From NCBI RefSeq assembly GCF_000422305.1, contig NZ_AULN01000017.1:159561-223560 (forward strand): DNA of 64,000 nt, given 5' to 3'. The stretch's first letter is position 1. Every line of letters starts with the position of its first letter. Below the pieces are notes generated by a model, which saw only the letters and a list, made by a program, of their open reading frames with translations, ran no database searches and was not told where the DNA came from. Shown piece after piece: positions 1-9,108 of this stretch. The position numbers and the translations under genes are program-made. Source of the DNA: Luteimonas mephitis DSM 12574. Its GTDB lineage: Bacteria > Pseudomonadota > Gammaproteobacteria > Xanthomonadales > Xanthomonadaceae.

Positions 1-243
1 ATGGCCGCGCTCAACCAGCTGCGGCCGATCCAGGACCAGCTGCGCCAGCTGCTGTCGCGCGTGGACGACACGGTCACGGCGCTGGGCAGCGACCTGATGG
101 ACTTTTCGCTGGAGGGCTACGGGCAGCTCAAGCTGTCCGGCGCGGCGGAAGGACTGGAGGAGTTGCGCCGCGAGATCGGCGGCCGTTTCTCCCGCCGCCG
201 CCGCAAGGCCGCCACGCCGGAGTCCGCGCCGGAGGCCGCATAG
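1..243 (+). CDS. Small hypothetical protein at the window edge
   Basis: An 80-residue protein beginning with ATG at the first base of the window, so the true start may lie upstream and the entry may be partial. It is predicted mostly helical (QLRPIQDQLRQLLSRVDD), followed by an Arg-rich stretch (SRRRRKA) and an Ala/Pro/Glu tail. I do not recognise the family. That it is expressed is supported by a textbook intrinsic terminator 26 bases after its stop. No membrane segment or signal is visible. Confidence 0.55.
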   Translation: MAALNQLRPIQDQLRQLLSRVDDTVTALGSDLMDFSLEGYGQLKLSGAAEGLEELRREIGGRFSRRRRKAATPESAPEAA

Positions 244-269
244 CCGCGGCGTCCGCCACGGTGCACCAC

Positions 270-298
270 GAAGCCGCCCGCGAGGGCGGCTTCTTTTT
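270..298 (+). terminator. Rho-independent terminator
   Basis: A perfect 10-bp stem (270-279 with 284-293, arms GAAGCCGCCC and GGGCGGCTTC) closes on the tetraloop GCGA and is followed by TTTTT. It ends the transcript of the small gene at 1-243. Confidence 0.9.
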
Positions 299-326
299 GG
301 GCTGGCGCCGGGCGAGGCGCGGCGGG

Positions 327-602
327 GATGGGGTCCGCGGCCCCATCGATGGAGTCCCGGAGGTCAACGATCGGGTTCCAGAGGTCAACGATGGGGTCGC
401 GAAGGCCATCGATGGGGTCGCGAAGGCCATCGATGGGGTTCCGGACCCCATCACATGGGGTTCCGGACCCCATCACATGGGGTTCCGGAGGTGATCGATG
501 GGGTCGCGAAGGCCATCGATGGGGTTCCGGACCCCATCACATGGGGTTCCGGAGGCGAACGATGGGGTCGCGGAGTCCAACGATGGGGTTCCAGGCCCCA
601 TC
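327..602. repeat. 21/22-bp imperfect tandem repeat array
   Basis: About 13 tandem units of 21-22 bp, typical form ATCGATGGGGTTCCGGACCC plus C, alternating between a 'TTCCGGACCCC' and a 'TCGCGAAGGCC' version. Neighbouring units differ by a few bases and some carry one extra base, so the array does not keep one reading frame and is unlikely to be coding. It lies between the terminator of the first gene and the stop of the convergent VOC gene. There are no spacers, so it is not a CRISPR. Confidence 0.85.
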
Positions 603-629
603 GTCCTGTTCCCGGTTCCATGGCGGGGA

Positions 630-1007
630 TTACATGCCGTGGACATGCAGGATGTTGCCGTCGGGATCCTTGAACCAGATGGCCGCGAAGCCTTCGCTCC
701 TGTGCACGCCGTGGTCGATGTCCATGCCCAGTTCGGGGTACTCCTCCAGGGCCAGGCCCTTCGCCCGCAGGTCTTCGGCGATGGCCTCGACGTCTTCCCC
801 GCCGCTCCAGGCCACGGCGTTGCCCGTTCCCGGCCGCACGCCCTCGGACCGGTAGACCACGAGCCGCGTGTCGCCGGTCCGGTATTCCAGCACGCCTTCC
901 ATGCCGTCGTCGCCTAGTTCGAGGCCCAGCGTGTTGCCGTAGAACTCCCGTGCACGCCCGACGTCGCTGACCGCGACGATGGCGCTCGAAGTCTTGTCCT
1001 TCAACAT
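630..1007 (-). CDS. VOC (glyoxalase/bleomycin-resistance fold) protein
   Basis: A 125-residue single-domain vicinal-oxygen-chelate protein. The N-terminus (SSAIVAVSDVGRAREFYGNTLGLEL) and C-terminal FKDPDGNILHVH are the conserved repeat ends of the family. Members bind a metal in a beta-alpha-beta-beta-beta dimer and act as lyases, dioxygenases or resistance proteins, so the substrate cannot be read from sequence. An ideal GGAGG lies just upstream of the ATG. It is monocistronic and faces a gene-poor region. Confidence 0.85.
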   Translation of the reverse strand: MLKDKTSSAIVAVSDVGRAREFYGNTLGLELGDDGMEGVLEYRTGDTRLVVYRSEGVRPGTGNAVAWSGGEDVEAIAEDLRAKGLALEEYPELGMDIDHGVHRSEGFAAIWFKDPDGNILHVHGM

Positions 1008-1511
1008 GGGTCCTCCGTATCACCAATGCGCCACACGCCCGGTGGCGGCAGGTGCGACGACCCTGCGTGGATTGGCGTTGCAAGCATGTCAAGCCGGCGT
1101 TAACGCGATGGCTGGCGCCCGGAGGCGGCTGACGGCCCCGGAAGGCAACGACGAGTACCGGGAACACGGCGTTGCCGGCGGCTATCTGCCGGTGCGATGG
1201 GCGTCGGCCGCGTTCGATGCGCACCTCGTGGGGCGGGACTCGTCGTGGCATGGGAACACGTCGCCGAACCGGGCCCGGATCTGCGCCGCGTGCCAGCCGG
1301 ACTGCCTCGCACGCGCGCCGGCAATCGAAGCCGGCACTTTTTTTGTTTTCGGGTGGCCGATGCTGAATCGCACCTTCGTTGGCTACGCCAGCGGCGGCGC
1401 CCTCAGGGCGTGCGATCGCACTGGAAGCCTGTGTGAGGGGGGGACAGACCACCAGCCGGTCTTGCCGCGGCGCGCACCTCGCGTGCGCTTTCTCTCATCC
1501 TGATCAGGAGA
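1008..1511. other. 504-bp intergenic region with orphan terminator
   Basis: Divergent spacer between the VOC gene and the propeller gene. I see no convincing protein gene. Its main content is an intrinsic terminator on the + strand at 1317-1349 with no annotated + strand gene before it. The end of the region (GATCAGGAGA) supplies the ribosome site of the next gene. Confidence 0.5.
1317..1349 (+). terminator. Orphan intrinsic terminator
   Basis: Stem GCCGGC (1317-1322) and GCCGGC (1330-1335), itself palindromic, around loop AATCGAA, then T7, G and T4. The geometry is good, although the stem is only 6 bp. The nearest upstream + strand gene ends more than 1 kb away behind its own terminator. 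It therefore implies an unannotated short transcript in about 1010-1316. Confidence 0.6.
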
Positions 1512-2798
1512 ATGTCCGTGAAGACGATTGATGGGCTTGCCGGGAATGTCCCGGCCTATCGAGTCCTGGAGCAGGCGGCAGGAAAGCGGCCGGCAGCAGG
1601 CAGGGGCGGAGCGCGCGTAGGTTGGCGATCCCGCCACCGATCACTCGCATTGGCGCTGGCGTTGGCCGCGGCGGCGGCCGTGCCCGGCCTGGCCGCGGCG
1701 CAGTCGCAGTGCACACCGGTGCTCGACGGCCTCAAGACGCCGGTCGGCAGCCTGTTGAGTCACCAGGGCAACCTGCTGGTGGCCGAATCCGGGGATGGCA
1801 GCGCCGGCTCCGGGCGCATCTCCGTCGTGGACCGGCACGGCAAGCGCCGCACCCTGATCGATGGCCTGCCGTCCGCACCGTCGGACGTGGGCACGCCCTC
1901 CGGCCCTTCCGGCCTCTACCTCGACGGCGTGACGCTGTTCGTGGCGATCGGGACCGGCGACACCGGCATCCTGGGCCCGCGGCCCGGCACCACGGTGCCC
2001 AATCCGAACGGCGCGTCGTCGCCGATCTTCAGTTCCGTGCTCGCCCTGACCTACAGCGGCGCGGCGGAGCGCAAGACCACGGGCTTCACGATGACGCCGG
2101 CCCAGCAGGCGTCGCTGGCGAAGGGTCGGGTGGTGGTGCTGCACGACGGGCACGGGCACCTGATGCTCGCGCGCATGGTGACCAACTTCCCCGAGTACGT
2201 CCCGTCGCCGATCCCCGGGGTGCCGGACAACATCAGCCTCTCCAATCCGTTCGGCATCGTCGGCCGGGGCGCGTCGCTCTACGTCACCGATGGCGGCCGG
2301 AACCTGGCGTGGAGGGTCGGCCGCTGGACCGGTTCCCGCTCCGAGTTCGTGCAGTTCCCCAACGTTCCCAACCCGCTGTTCCCGCAGGTGGGCGGCCCGA
2401 TGATCCAAGCCGTGCCGACCGGGATCAACGTGTCGAAGAACGGCAAGCTGCTGGTCTCTCTGATCCGCGGCGCGCCGTTCCCGACCGGCGTGTCGAGCAT
2501 CGAGCAGATCGATCCGGTGACCGCGAAGGACGTGCCGCTGATCTCCGGCCTCACCACGGCAATCGACACCGCGCCCATGCGGGGTGCGCACGGACCGCTG
2601 CTGGTGCTGGAGATGGCGGCCAGCGGACCGTTCTTCAGCGGGCCGGGCACGGTGCTGCGGTTCGATGCTCCTGACGTTGCGCCGCAACCGGTTGCGGACT
2701 GCCTGGTCCGGCCCACGTCGATGACGCTCGACGAGTCCGGACGCTCGCTCTACGTCACCGAGGAAGAGGGCAGCCTGATCCGTATTGCCTATCCGTGA
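1512..2798 (+). CDS. ScyD/ScyE-like secreted beta-propeller protein
   Basis: A 428-residue exported protein. Residues about 42-64 form an Ala/Leu-rich signal helix ending PGLAAAQ. The n-region before it is unusually long, about 44 residues. GGAG lies only 2 nt before ATG 1512, so GTG 1518 at better spacing may be the true start. The mature part has NHL/propeller-like strands (NLLVAESGDG, SLYVTDGGRNLAWRV, RSLYVTEEEGSLIRIAYP) and matches the ScyD/ScyE family, named from cyanobacterial scytonemin clusters but widespread in bacteria. There are no scytonemin genes nearby, so a role in pigment synthesis is not implied. A terminator follows. Confidence 0.8.
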   Translation: MSVKTIDGLAGNVPAYRVLEQAAGKRPAAGRGGARVGWRSRHRSLALALALAAAAAVPGLAAAQSQCTPVLDGLKTPVGSLLSHQGNLLVAESGDGSAGSGRISVVDRHGKRRTLIDGLPSAPSDVGTPSGPSGLYLDGVTLFVAIGTGDTGILGPRPGTTVPNPNGASSPIFSSVLALTYSGAAERKTTGFTMTPAQQASLAKGRVVVLHDGHGHLMLARMVTNFPEYVPSPIPGVPDNISLSNPFGIVGRGASLYVTDGGRNLAWRVGRWTGSRSEFVQFPNVPNPLFPQVGGPMIQAVPTGINVSKNGKLLVSLIRGAPFPTGVSSIEQIDPVTAKDVPLISGLTTAIDTAPMRGAHGPLLVLEMAASGPFFSGPGTVLRFDAPDVAPQPVADCLVRPTSMTLDESGRSLYVTEEEGSLIRIAYP

Positions 2799-2887
2799 CT
2801 TGCCCGGCGCGCAGGACGGCTTCCTGCGCCATCACCGCCGCTTGCCAGGCCTGGCAGGCGGCGGATCGGGCCTCCACGAGGATCCTC

Positions 2888-2930
2888 GCGCCGCGGCTGC
2901 CGCATTCATGCAGCCTGCGGCGCTTTTTTT
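2888..2930 (+). terminator. Rho-independent terminator
   Basis: A 13-bp G/C stem (2888-2900 with 2910-2923, one bulged T) around CGCATTCAT, followed by T7. It ends the ScyD-like transcript. Confidence 0.85.
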
Positions 2931-3144
2931 CGCGCCACCGTGGGCGCACCGCAGGGCATTCGCGGCCGCTGCGGCCGCGTGCGCGCGGCGCTGGTCGCGC
3001 TGCGTCGAAGCGCGGGCACGACGCGCCGTTTCCATTCGTAAATGCGGGCGTAACGCCGTGGCCAGGTCTCGGGTTCACCCCAGCTTTCAACGCGTCCGAT
3101 GGTGGCTACCTTGGAAATTGGCATTCCCCCACGGAAGCACCGCG

Positions 3145-4911
3145 ATGACCATCACCCTCCAGAGCCCCGCGAACATCCTGCCGGCCAACCATGGCCTCGA
3201 GAATCGGGGAGGAAGCGCAACCGAGGTTGCCGCCCCGCAGTCACCTTCCGCAGACGCCCCGGCGACCTTTGATGACGGCTTGAGGCTCGATGAAGACTCT
3301 CGCGCGGTGTTCAACGCCGGAAATTATGCGATGGGTGACACGGGTGCTTCCGGTCAAGATGCTGCGGCGTCGCTGATCCACGAGCAGCGCTGGGGTTCCG
3401 GCGACCAGGCGGTACAGGCCCAGTACTTCAAGGACCAGATCGAAGCCCACAAGAACGATGCGCAATGGTTGAACGAATACTTCTCCGCGCTTGGGGATGA
3501 CAGGGTCGCCGACCTGATGCGGCTGTCGATCACCCAAACCGCCAACCCCGAATCCGTGGGGGCCTTGGGAGGCAGCGGAAGCGACGATGCCGTTGCCTAC
3601 TACGACGAAACCGTCGGCGATCTTCGAACGGCCCTGGATACCCTCGCGGAGGGCGGCTACCTGAACCAGGCCGACATGGACGCCCTGTACAAGGACATGG
3701 ACCTGGACACGAGCGACAAGAACATGTTCGGGCCGACCCTCGTGACCGATCTTTTTGCCAGGAGCTCCGCGGACGTCCAGGAGATGTTCTTCAACTCGGC
3801 CCTTGCCGAGGGCAACGACAACTCCGCTGCGATTGCTTCGCACGTCCTGGCGCGGATGCCCGTCTCCGACCAGGTGCGGATCCTGAGTGCCATGAGCCAG
3901 GGCGAACTCGACAGCTTCGTCGAAAAGGCCATGAAGGGGCAGTTCGACGGCATGGACATTCGCGCGTATTACGGCGAGGGCGATACGCATTCCACCGTGA
4001 CCATCGGCGGCATCACCGAGATCCTCGGCAATGCCAACGACGTCACCGTCTACTACCACGCCCGGACCGTCGTCCCGGATTACCCGCCGCAGCTGCAGAA
4101 GGCGCTGTTCGATGCGACCGCAAGCGCCCTCACGAACGAAGACGTGTTCGACAAGTTCAAGGATGACATGCAGTTCAAGGACGAGCTGGGTACGTTGACG
4201 CTCAAGGAACACGACGATTTCCTTGACCGGGCGCTGGATGCGGACGGCGGCGCCAGTGGCGAGGATCTCGGCAGCACGACTCGTGACGAGTATTCGAAGA
4301 TCCTGGAGATGACCCTGTTCACGCCGCCGCTTGCCGACAGTGCCGACAGCCTGGCGAGGCACATCGACGACCGGTACAAGTCGATCGGTGACGACCTCGA
4401 GAACATGGGCGATGCCGCGTTCGAGACGAAGTACGGCCGGAATCGCGCGGCCATGGCCGCCGCTTTCGGTCAGATGACCGGCGTGTTCTTCAAGACGCTC
4501 GATGATGGCCTGACGCGCGTCAAGGGCGACGCCGCCAAGGCCGCCGAAATCATGGATCCGCTGTTCAAGCTCGTTGATTTCGGAGTCGGCAAGGGCTTGG
4601 ACAAGGCCGGCCCGATCGGAGCCATCGTTTCGAAGGCCCTTGACCTGACGGGTGCTTCTGATGCCGTGAAAGACGGGATCAAGGAAAAGATCGAGAGTGG
4701 GAAGATAAAGGAAGCGATCGAGGACATGAAGGATCATGGCGTCGACCTGACGAAGCTGGGCGAGGAGCTCTACGAAAACATGAGTGACAACGTGCTGCCG
4801 AACAGGACGGATCCCAACGGCACCTACCAGGGCCAGCATGGAGATGTCTCCATCAAGGATGCCTGGCAGAACGGCTACGACTTTGTCGAGGGAGCTCCGA
4901 CGACGAGTTGA
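3145..4911 (+). CDS. Large acidic protein of unknown function
   Basis: A 588-residue protein I do not recognise. The start is ATG 3145 (MTITLQSPANILPANHG). GGAAG lies upstream, and in-frame codons further 5' run through a terminator. It is rich in Asp/Glu/Lys, mostly helical, and has no Sec signal. Near residues 455-500 is a Gly/Ala amphipathic stretch (FGVGKGLDKAGPIGAIVSKAL) of the kind seen in membrane-inserting toxins or effectors. The Asn/Pro-rich N-terminus could be a non-cleaved secretion signal, but this is inference. Its codon use looks less G/C-extreme than that of its neighbours. It stands alone, and a hairpin without T-run follows at 4953-4975. A secreted effector is possible but unproven. 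Confidence 0.7.
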   Translation: MTITLQSPANILPANHGLENRGGSATEVAAPQSPSADAPATFDDGLRLDEDSRAVFNAGNYAMGDTGASGQDAAASLIHEQRWGSGDQAVQAQYFKDQIEAHKNDAQWLNEYFSALGDDRVADLMRLSITQTANPESVGALGGSGSDDAVAYYDETVGDLRTALDTLAEGGYLNQADMDALYKDMDLDTSDKNMFGPTLVTDLFARSSADVQEMFFNSALAEGNDNSAAIASHVLARMPVSDQVRILSAMSQGELDSFVEKAMKGQFDGMDIRAYYGEGDTHSTVTIGGITEILGNANDVTVYYHARTVVPDYPPQLQKALFDATASALTNEDVFDKFKDDMQFKDELGTLTLKEHDDFLDRALDADGGASGEDLGSTTRDEYSKILEMTLFTPPLADSADSLARHIDDRYKSIGDDLENMGDAAFETKYGRNRAAMAAAFGQMTGVFFKTLDDGLTRVKGDAAKAAEIMDPLFKLVDFGVGKGLDKAGPIGAIVSKALDLTGASDAVKDGIKEKIESGKIKEAIEDMKDHGVDLTKLGEELYENMSDNVLPNRTDPNGTYQGQHGDVSIKDAWQNGYDFVEGAPTTS

Positions 4912-5168
4912 ATGATGCCCGGCAGGAAACCGAATAGCCGGTAAAGGCGATCGATCCCGGCTGCGGACCGGGATCCCGCCTGTTCGTTCCGGCTGGCGTG
5001 CAACGGCGTGGACGGGCGTGACGCGATGGTCTTCACCACGGTCAGGGGCTCAGGGGTTCGCCGCCGCTTTCTTCGAAGGACTGCAGGTCGTGGCTCGGCA
5101 ATCGCCCTGCGTGCCCGCGACCTGTTCCGCCCGGCCGCGCAGCGTTGCCGCACTCGGCCGGTTGCAGC

Positions 5169-5609
5169 CTAGGCCGGCTTCCCGTCGCCTGCGGGCACCG
5201 TGTTCACCATCCACGGCACGCCGAATTTGTCGACCAGCGCGCCGTATCCGGGCGACCAGAAGGTTTCCGCGAACGGCATCACCTGCCTGCCGCCGTCCGA
5301 CAGCTGCTCGAACCAGCGCCTGGCCTCGGCGACGTCATCGGTGTGCAGGGTGACGTCGAAGCCGTTCTTGGGCTTGTCGACGTTGGGGGCCCAGGCAACA
5401 TCCATGTCGGCGCCCATCAGCGCCTGGTCGCCGACGTCGAGCCAGCAGTGCATCAGCCAGGTCTTGTACTTGTCGTCGGTGATCGGCATGTCCGGCGGCG
5501 CGTCGCCGTAGGGGATGGCGGCGGTGACGGTGCCGCCCAGGACCCTGGCGTAGAACTCGAACGCTTCCTTGCACTGTCCCTGGAAGCTCAGGCTGGTGAC
5601 GATCTTCAT
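5169..5609 (-). CDS. PhnB-like VOC family protein
   Basis: A 146-residue protein starting MKIVTSLSFQGQCKEAFEFY. It has the PhnB/3-demethylubiquinone-9-like VOC pattern: FYARVLGG, a central WLMHCWLDVGDQALMGAD, then WFEQLSDGG and FWSPGYGALVDKFGVPW near the end. These are the family hallmarks, with an unknown small-molecule ligand. GGAG lies 6 nt before the ATG. It is monocistronic, and the 540 bp upstream hold no recognisable gene. Confidence 0.85.
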   Translation of the reverse strand: MKIVTSLSFQGQCKEAFEFYARVLGGTVTAAIPYGDAPPDMPITDDKYKTWLMHCWLDVGDQALMGADMDVAWAPNVDKPKNGFDVTLHTDDVAEARRWFEQLSDGGRQVMPFAETFWSPGYGALVDKFGVPWMVNTVPAGDGKPA

Positions 5610-6151
5610 GGGATTCTCCAGTGGTCCGTAGCTGGGTGGAGGGAGTGGACGGTCTACGCCGCCGCGCGTTAGCCGGGTGTCGATGGATCGGGGCGCGGAA
5701 TCGACGCCAGGCACGGTCGCCTGCTTTCCCGGTTCGACGAACGACGGGCGCGCGGATCGACACCGTCGCTGCGGCAAAGGCAGGCCGGAACGGGTGAATG
5801 CACAATCAACACGTGAATGCGCCAACCGGCCGGGCAGACCGGTGTGCCGCCCGTGTTCGCGGGCGCGCGCAGCGCCGTTCGAAGCCGAGCTGCCCGACCG
5901 GCGGTGGCCGTGTTTCCGATTGCGCCGCGTTGGCATCGACGCGCATCGCCTACCCGATGGGCTGGCCATGACGGGCGCGGACGGGGTCTTTGCCGGTTCG
6001 ATTCCGGAGCCCTGCGACACGCACCTCGTGCCGCTCATCTTCGAGCCTTGCGCGGCGGACCTGGTGGGGCGGATCGGGTCGAACGGATCGGGTCGAACGA
6101 TGTCACGCGGCGCCTGCAAATCACGGCCGCATGGCGCTCGGGATGCGGCGG
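5610..6151. other. 542-bp region without a recognisable gene
   Basis: Lies between two minus-strand genes. Open frames exist on both strands, but their translations are Arg/Ala/Pro-rich and typical of high-GC non-coding frames. A short direct repeat, GGATCGGGTCGAAC, occurs twice near 6070-6100. I see no RNA gene or terminator. Confidence 0.4.
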
Positions 6152-7015
6152 CTACTCGGTATCGTCGCGCGCCTGCGCGGCGGCGCGCTGCCGGCGCAGC
6201 GCATCGAGCTGTGCAAGCTGTCGCTCCGAGGGGTCGAGCACGTCGAGGTGCAGCATGTTCACGCCGGTTCTCCCGTGGAACCTGGCGACGAACAGGCCGT
6301 CGAAGCGCGCGAACGTCCCGTACTCGCCGGCGCGGTACTGGGGGTTGTCGAGATGCCGCCATCGCGGCAGGAAGATTTCGTGGACGACGGCCCAGCCGGG
6401 AACGTCCGCTTCCAGCAGCACGCCTTCGAGGAACATGCGGGCGCCGCCCCAGCCGTCGCCCGCGAACCCGTCGCGGCGGGTGTCCGCGTCGCCGGTATCG
6501 ATGGCCAGGGTGCCGGCAAAGCCATCGTCGCGGTCGTCGCTGATGTCGCCCGCATCGCCGTCGTCGCGCGCCTGCGTCCTCGGGCAGCCGCAGGCGGCGC
6601 ATGCCTGTTGGATCCGCACGCCGACGTAGACCACCCGGTCCTGGTGTTCCTCCACGAACGCCACGAAATCGGCGAGTGCCTGGCGTTCCGGCGCGGACAG
6701 GCGGAAGGGGTCCGGTGCATCCGCTTCGCCGCAGCTGAGGGTCAGGTCGAATGCGGGCAGCGCGTTCGCGGCATTGAGGCCGCAGGCGTTGCCGGCGCCG
6801 CCGCGCTTGCCTCCCGCACGTGACGCTTGCAGCGCCGTCAGGCCTGGCTGTCCCGCATGCGCGGCGGGCATGGCCGTGCAGGCGCCAGCATCATCGAACG
6901 CTGCGGCATCGCGGGCGAGGGAACCGGCCTCTGCGCGGCATGCGCCGGCACAGGCGGCCAGCACGAGCGGGGCGATCAGCAGCGCATGGCGCCACGGCAG
7001 GATTCTGGTCGACAT
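6152..7015 (-). CDS. Hypothetical lipoprotein
   Basis: About 287 residues with a lipoprotein signal: MSTRILPWRHALLIAPLVLAAC, lipobox LAAC. Two ATGs lie 6 bases apart (7021 and 7015). AGGGAG is 1 nt from the first and 7 nt from the second, so 7015 is chosen. The mature part has a Cys cluster (QQACAACGC), an Asp-rich linker (DDGDAGDISDDRDDG) and a conserved-looking C-terminal domain (GWAVVHEIFLPRWRHLDNP, YGTFARFDGLFVARFHG). I do not recognise the family. It probably sits in the periplasm, anchored to a membrane. Confidence 0.75.
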   Translation of the reverse strand: MSTRILPWRHALLIAPLVLAACAGACRAEAGSLARDAAAFDDAGACTAMPAAHAGQPGLTALQASRAGGKRGGAGNACGLNAANALPAFDLTLSCGEADAPDPFRLSAPERQALADFVAFVEEHQDRVVYVGVRIQQACAACGCPRTQARDDGDAGDISDDRDDGFAGTLAIDTGDADTRRDGFAGDGWGGARMFLEGVLLEADVPGWAVVHEIFLPRWRHLDNPQYRAGEYGTFARFDGLFVARFHGRTGVNMLHLDVLDPSERQLAQLDALRRQRAAAQARDDTE

Positions 7016-7251
7016 GATCATGCTCCCTGGCTACGTTCGTCGAAGCGTTGCCGGCTGCAGGTGCGGCGCATCCCGTCTCCCCCGGCACGGATTGGAACGG
7101 CCCCCTTTGTCACGGGCGCGGCGCGCAGCCGTGCGCGATCATAGCCCAGCGGCCTGGCGCCACGGCTGCGGCGGTGGCAGGCGCGCGCGCCTTGACTTTC
7201 CTTGCCGCCGCTTCGTTCCATGGCGAACAGGATCTGTTGCGGAGAATTGCG

Positions 7252-8766
7252 ATGAGCGACCGAGTTGCCCACCCCGGCCTTGCGGCCAGGCGGATGGATG
7301 CCGACGCGGCGGCGGCCCTGGTGCGGCCGGGCATGACCGTGGGCATGAGCGGCTTCACCGGCGCCGGCTATCCAAAGGGCGTGCCGCTGGAGTTGGCCGC
7401 GCGGATCACCGCCGCCCACGAGCGCGGCGATGCCTTCCGGCTGCGCGTGCTGACCGGCGCTTCCACAGCGCCGGAGCTGGACGGCGCCCTGGCCCGCGCC
7501 GGCGGGATCGACTTCCGGCTGCCGTACCAGTCCGATCCCGAGCTGCGCGAGCGCATCAACCGCGGCGAGATCGAATACATGGACATCCACCTGGGCCACG
7601 TCGCGCAGTACGCGTGGTCCGGGTTCCTCGGCAAGCTCGACATGGCCATCATCGAGGCCACCGCGATCCTGCCCGACGGCCGGCTGTTGCCATCCACCTC
7701 GGTGGGCAACAACAAGACCTGGCTCGACCTGGCCGACCAGGTGATCGTCGAGGTCAACCATCGCCAGCCGATGGGCCTGGACGGGATGCACGACATCTAC
7801 TACGGCACCGCGCTGCCGCCGCACCGCAGGCCGATCCCGCTGCAGAAACCGGGCGACCGCATTGGCGAACCCTACCTGCGCGTGGACCCGGCGAAGGTCG
7901 TCGCGGTCGTGCACACCGACGCGCCTGACCGCATCGGCCGGTTCAGCCCGCCGGACGAAGTGTCCCGGCGGATCGCCGGGCACCTGGTGGAGTTCTTCCG
8001 CCACGAGATCAAGGCCGGCCGCCTGTCCGAGCGGCTGCTGCCGCTGCAGTCGGGCGTGGGCAACATCGCCAACGCGGTGCTGGCGGGGCTGCGCGAAGGC
8101 GGCTTCCACGGGCTCACCGCGTTCACCGAGGTGATCCAGGACGGCATGCTCGACCTGCTCGGCGACGGCACCATCGACATGGCCTCTGCCACCTCGTTTT
8201 CGCTCAGCCCGGAAGGCGTCGAGGAGTTCGTCCGCCACATCGACCGCTACCGCGAGCGCATCGTGCTGCGTCCGCAGGAGATGTCCAACCACGGCGAGCT
8301 GATCCGGCGCCTGGGCGTCATCGCCATGAATGGCATGGTCGAGGCTGATCTGTACGGCAACGTCAATTCCACCCACGTCGCCGGCAGCCGCATCATCAAC
8401 GGCATCGGTGGCAGCGGCGACTTCGCCCGCAACGGCTTCCTGTCGTGCTTCGTCACGCCGAGCACGGCGAAGGGCGGCGCGATCTCGGCCATCGTGCCGA
8501 TGGTCAGCCACGTCGACCACACCGAGCACGACGTCGCGGTGGTGGTGACCGAGCAGGGCCTGGCCGACCTGCGCGGGCTGTCGCCCAAGCAGCGCGCCCG
8601 CGCGATCATCGCCAACTGCGCGCATCCCGATTACCGGCCGCTGCTGCAGGACTACTTCGACCGCGCCTGCCGCGACAGCCACGGCAAGCACACACCGCAC
8701 CTGCTCCCCGAAGCGCTGGCCTGGCACCAGCGGTTCCTGGACACCGGCAGCATGCGCGGCGGCTGA
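7252..8766 (+). CDS. Acetyl-CoA hydrolase/succinate CoA-transferase
   Basis: A 504-residue family I CoA-transferase, the usual length for succinyl-CoA:acetate CoA-transferase (AarC/ScpC/Cat1 type). It moves CoA between succinyl-CoA or propionyl-CoA and acetate through a glutamyl-CoA thioester. The catalytic glutamate is E293 in FTEVIQDG. The glycine loop GIGGSGDFARNG (about 384-395) lines the CoA site. The start at 7252 (MSDRVAHPGLAARRM) follows GGAG at good spacing. It is monocistronic and divergent from the lipoprotein gene. A role in acetate activation or overflow is the likely function; exact donor preference is not visible. Confidence 0.92.
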   Translation: MSDRVAHPGLAARRMDADAAAALVRPGMTVGMSGFTGAGYPKGVPLELAARITAAHERGDAFRLRVLTGASTAPELDGALARAGGIDFRLPYQSDPELRERINRGEIEYMDIHLGHVAQYAWSGFLGKLDMAIIEATAILPDGRLLPSTSVGNNKTWLDLADQVIVEVNHRQPMGLDGMHDIYYGTALPPHRRPIPLQKPGDRIGEPYLRVDPAKVVAVVHTDAPDRIGRFSPPDEVSRRIAGHLVEFFRHEIKAGRLSERLLPLQSGVGNIANAVLAGLREGGFHGLTAFTEVIQDGMLDLLGDGTIDMASATSFSLSPEGVEEFVRHIDRYRERIVLRPQEMSNHGELIRRLGVIAMNGMVEADLYGNVNSTHVAGSRIINGIGGSGDFARNGFLSCFVTPSTAKGGAISAIVPMVSHVDHTEHDVAVVVTEQGLADLRGLSPKQRARAIIANCAHPDYRPLLQDYFDRACRDSHGKHTPHLLPEALAWHQRFLDTGSMRGG

Positions 8767-9108
8767 GCCGAGGCTTCCGCCCCGCCAATCCCCGCAGGAG
8801 CGCCCCATGGGCGCGATCGTGTTTCGCCGCGCACGCTGCAGCATTCCCGGCGCGCGACGTTGCGCGGGTCCTTGCAGGTAGCGGCTGTGATCCGACTCGG
8901 TGAAGAAGCGGGGCTGGCGAGCCATGATCGCGCGCTTTTGATGACGGGCACCCCGTGTGCAACGGGCAGGGCGCCGAAGCGAGCAGGAAGCAGCGCGCTG
9001 GCGCAGGGAAAGTCCACCCTGGCCCCGGATCTCGAATTGCTCCCGCCGCCGTTCTTGCCCCACTATTGACGTTCCCAGGGCTTTCGACCGTCCAGGGAGG
9101 CAAAGCCC
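8767..9108. other. 342-bp intergenic region
   Basis: Between the CoA-transferase and dsdA genes, both on the + strand. No protein gene, terminator or RNA gene is convincing. The end (GGGAGGCAAAGCCC) gives the dsdA ribosome site. Confidence 0.4.

Noticed and set aside
327..602. CRISPR array
   Set aside because: The units abut directly with no unique spacers, and no cas gene is present.
5677..6543. A 288-codon + strand gene filling the 5.6-6.1 kb gap
   Set aside because: It runs antisense through the lipoprotein gene, has Arg-rich unstructured composition and no ribosome site.
8860..9069. A 69-codon gene between the CoA-transferase and dsdA
   Set aside because: No ribosome site and no recognisable sequence; third-position bias is not better than in the other frames.
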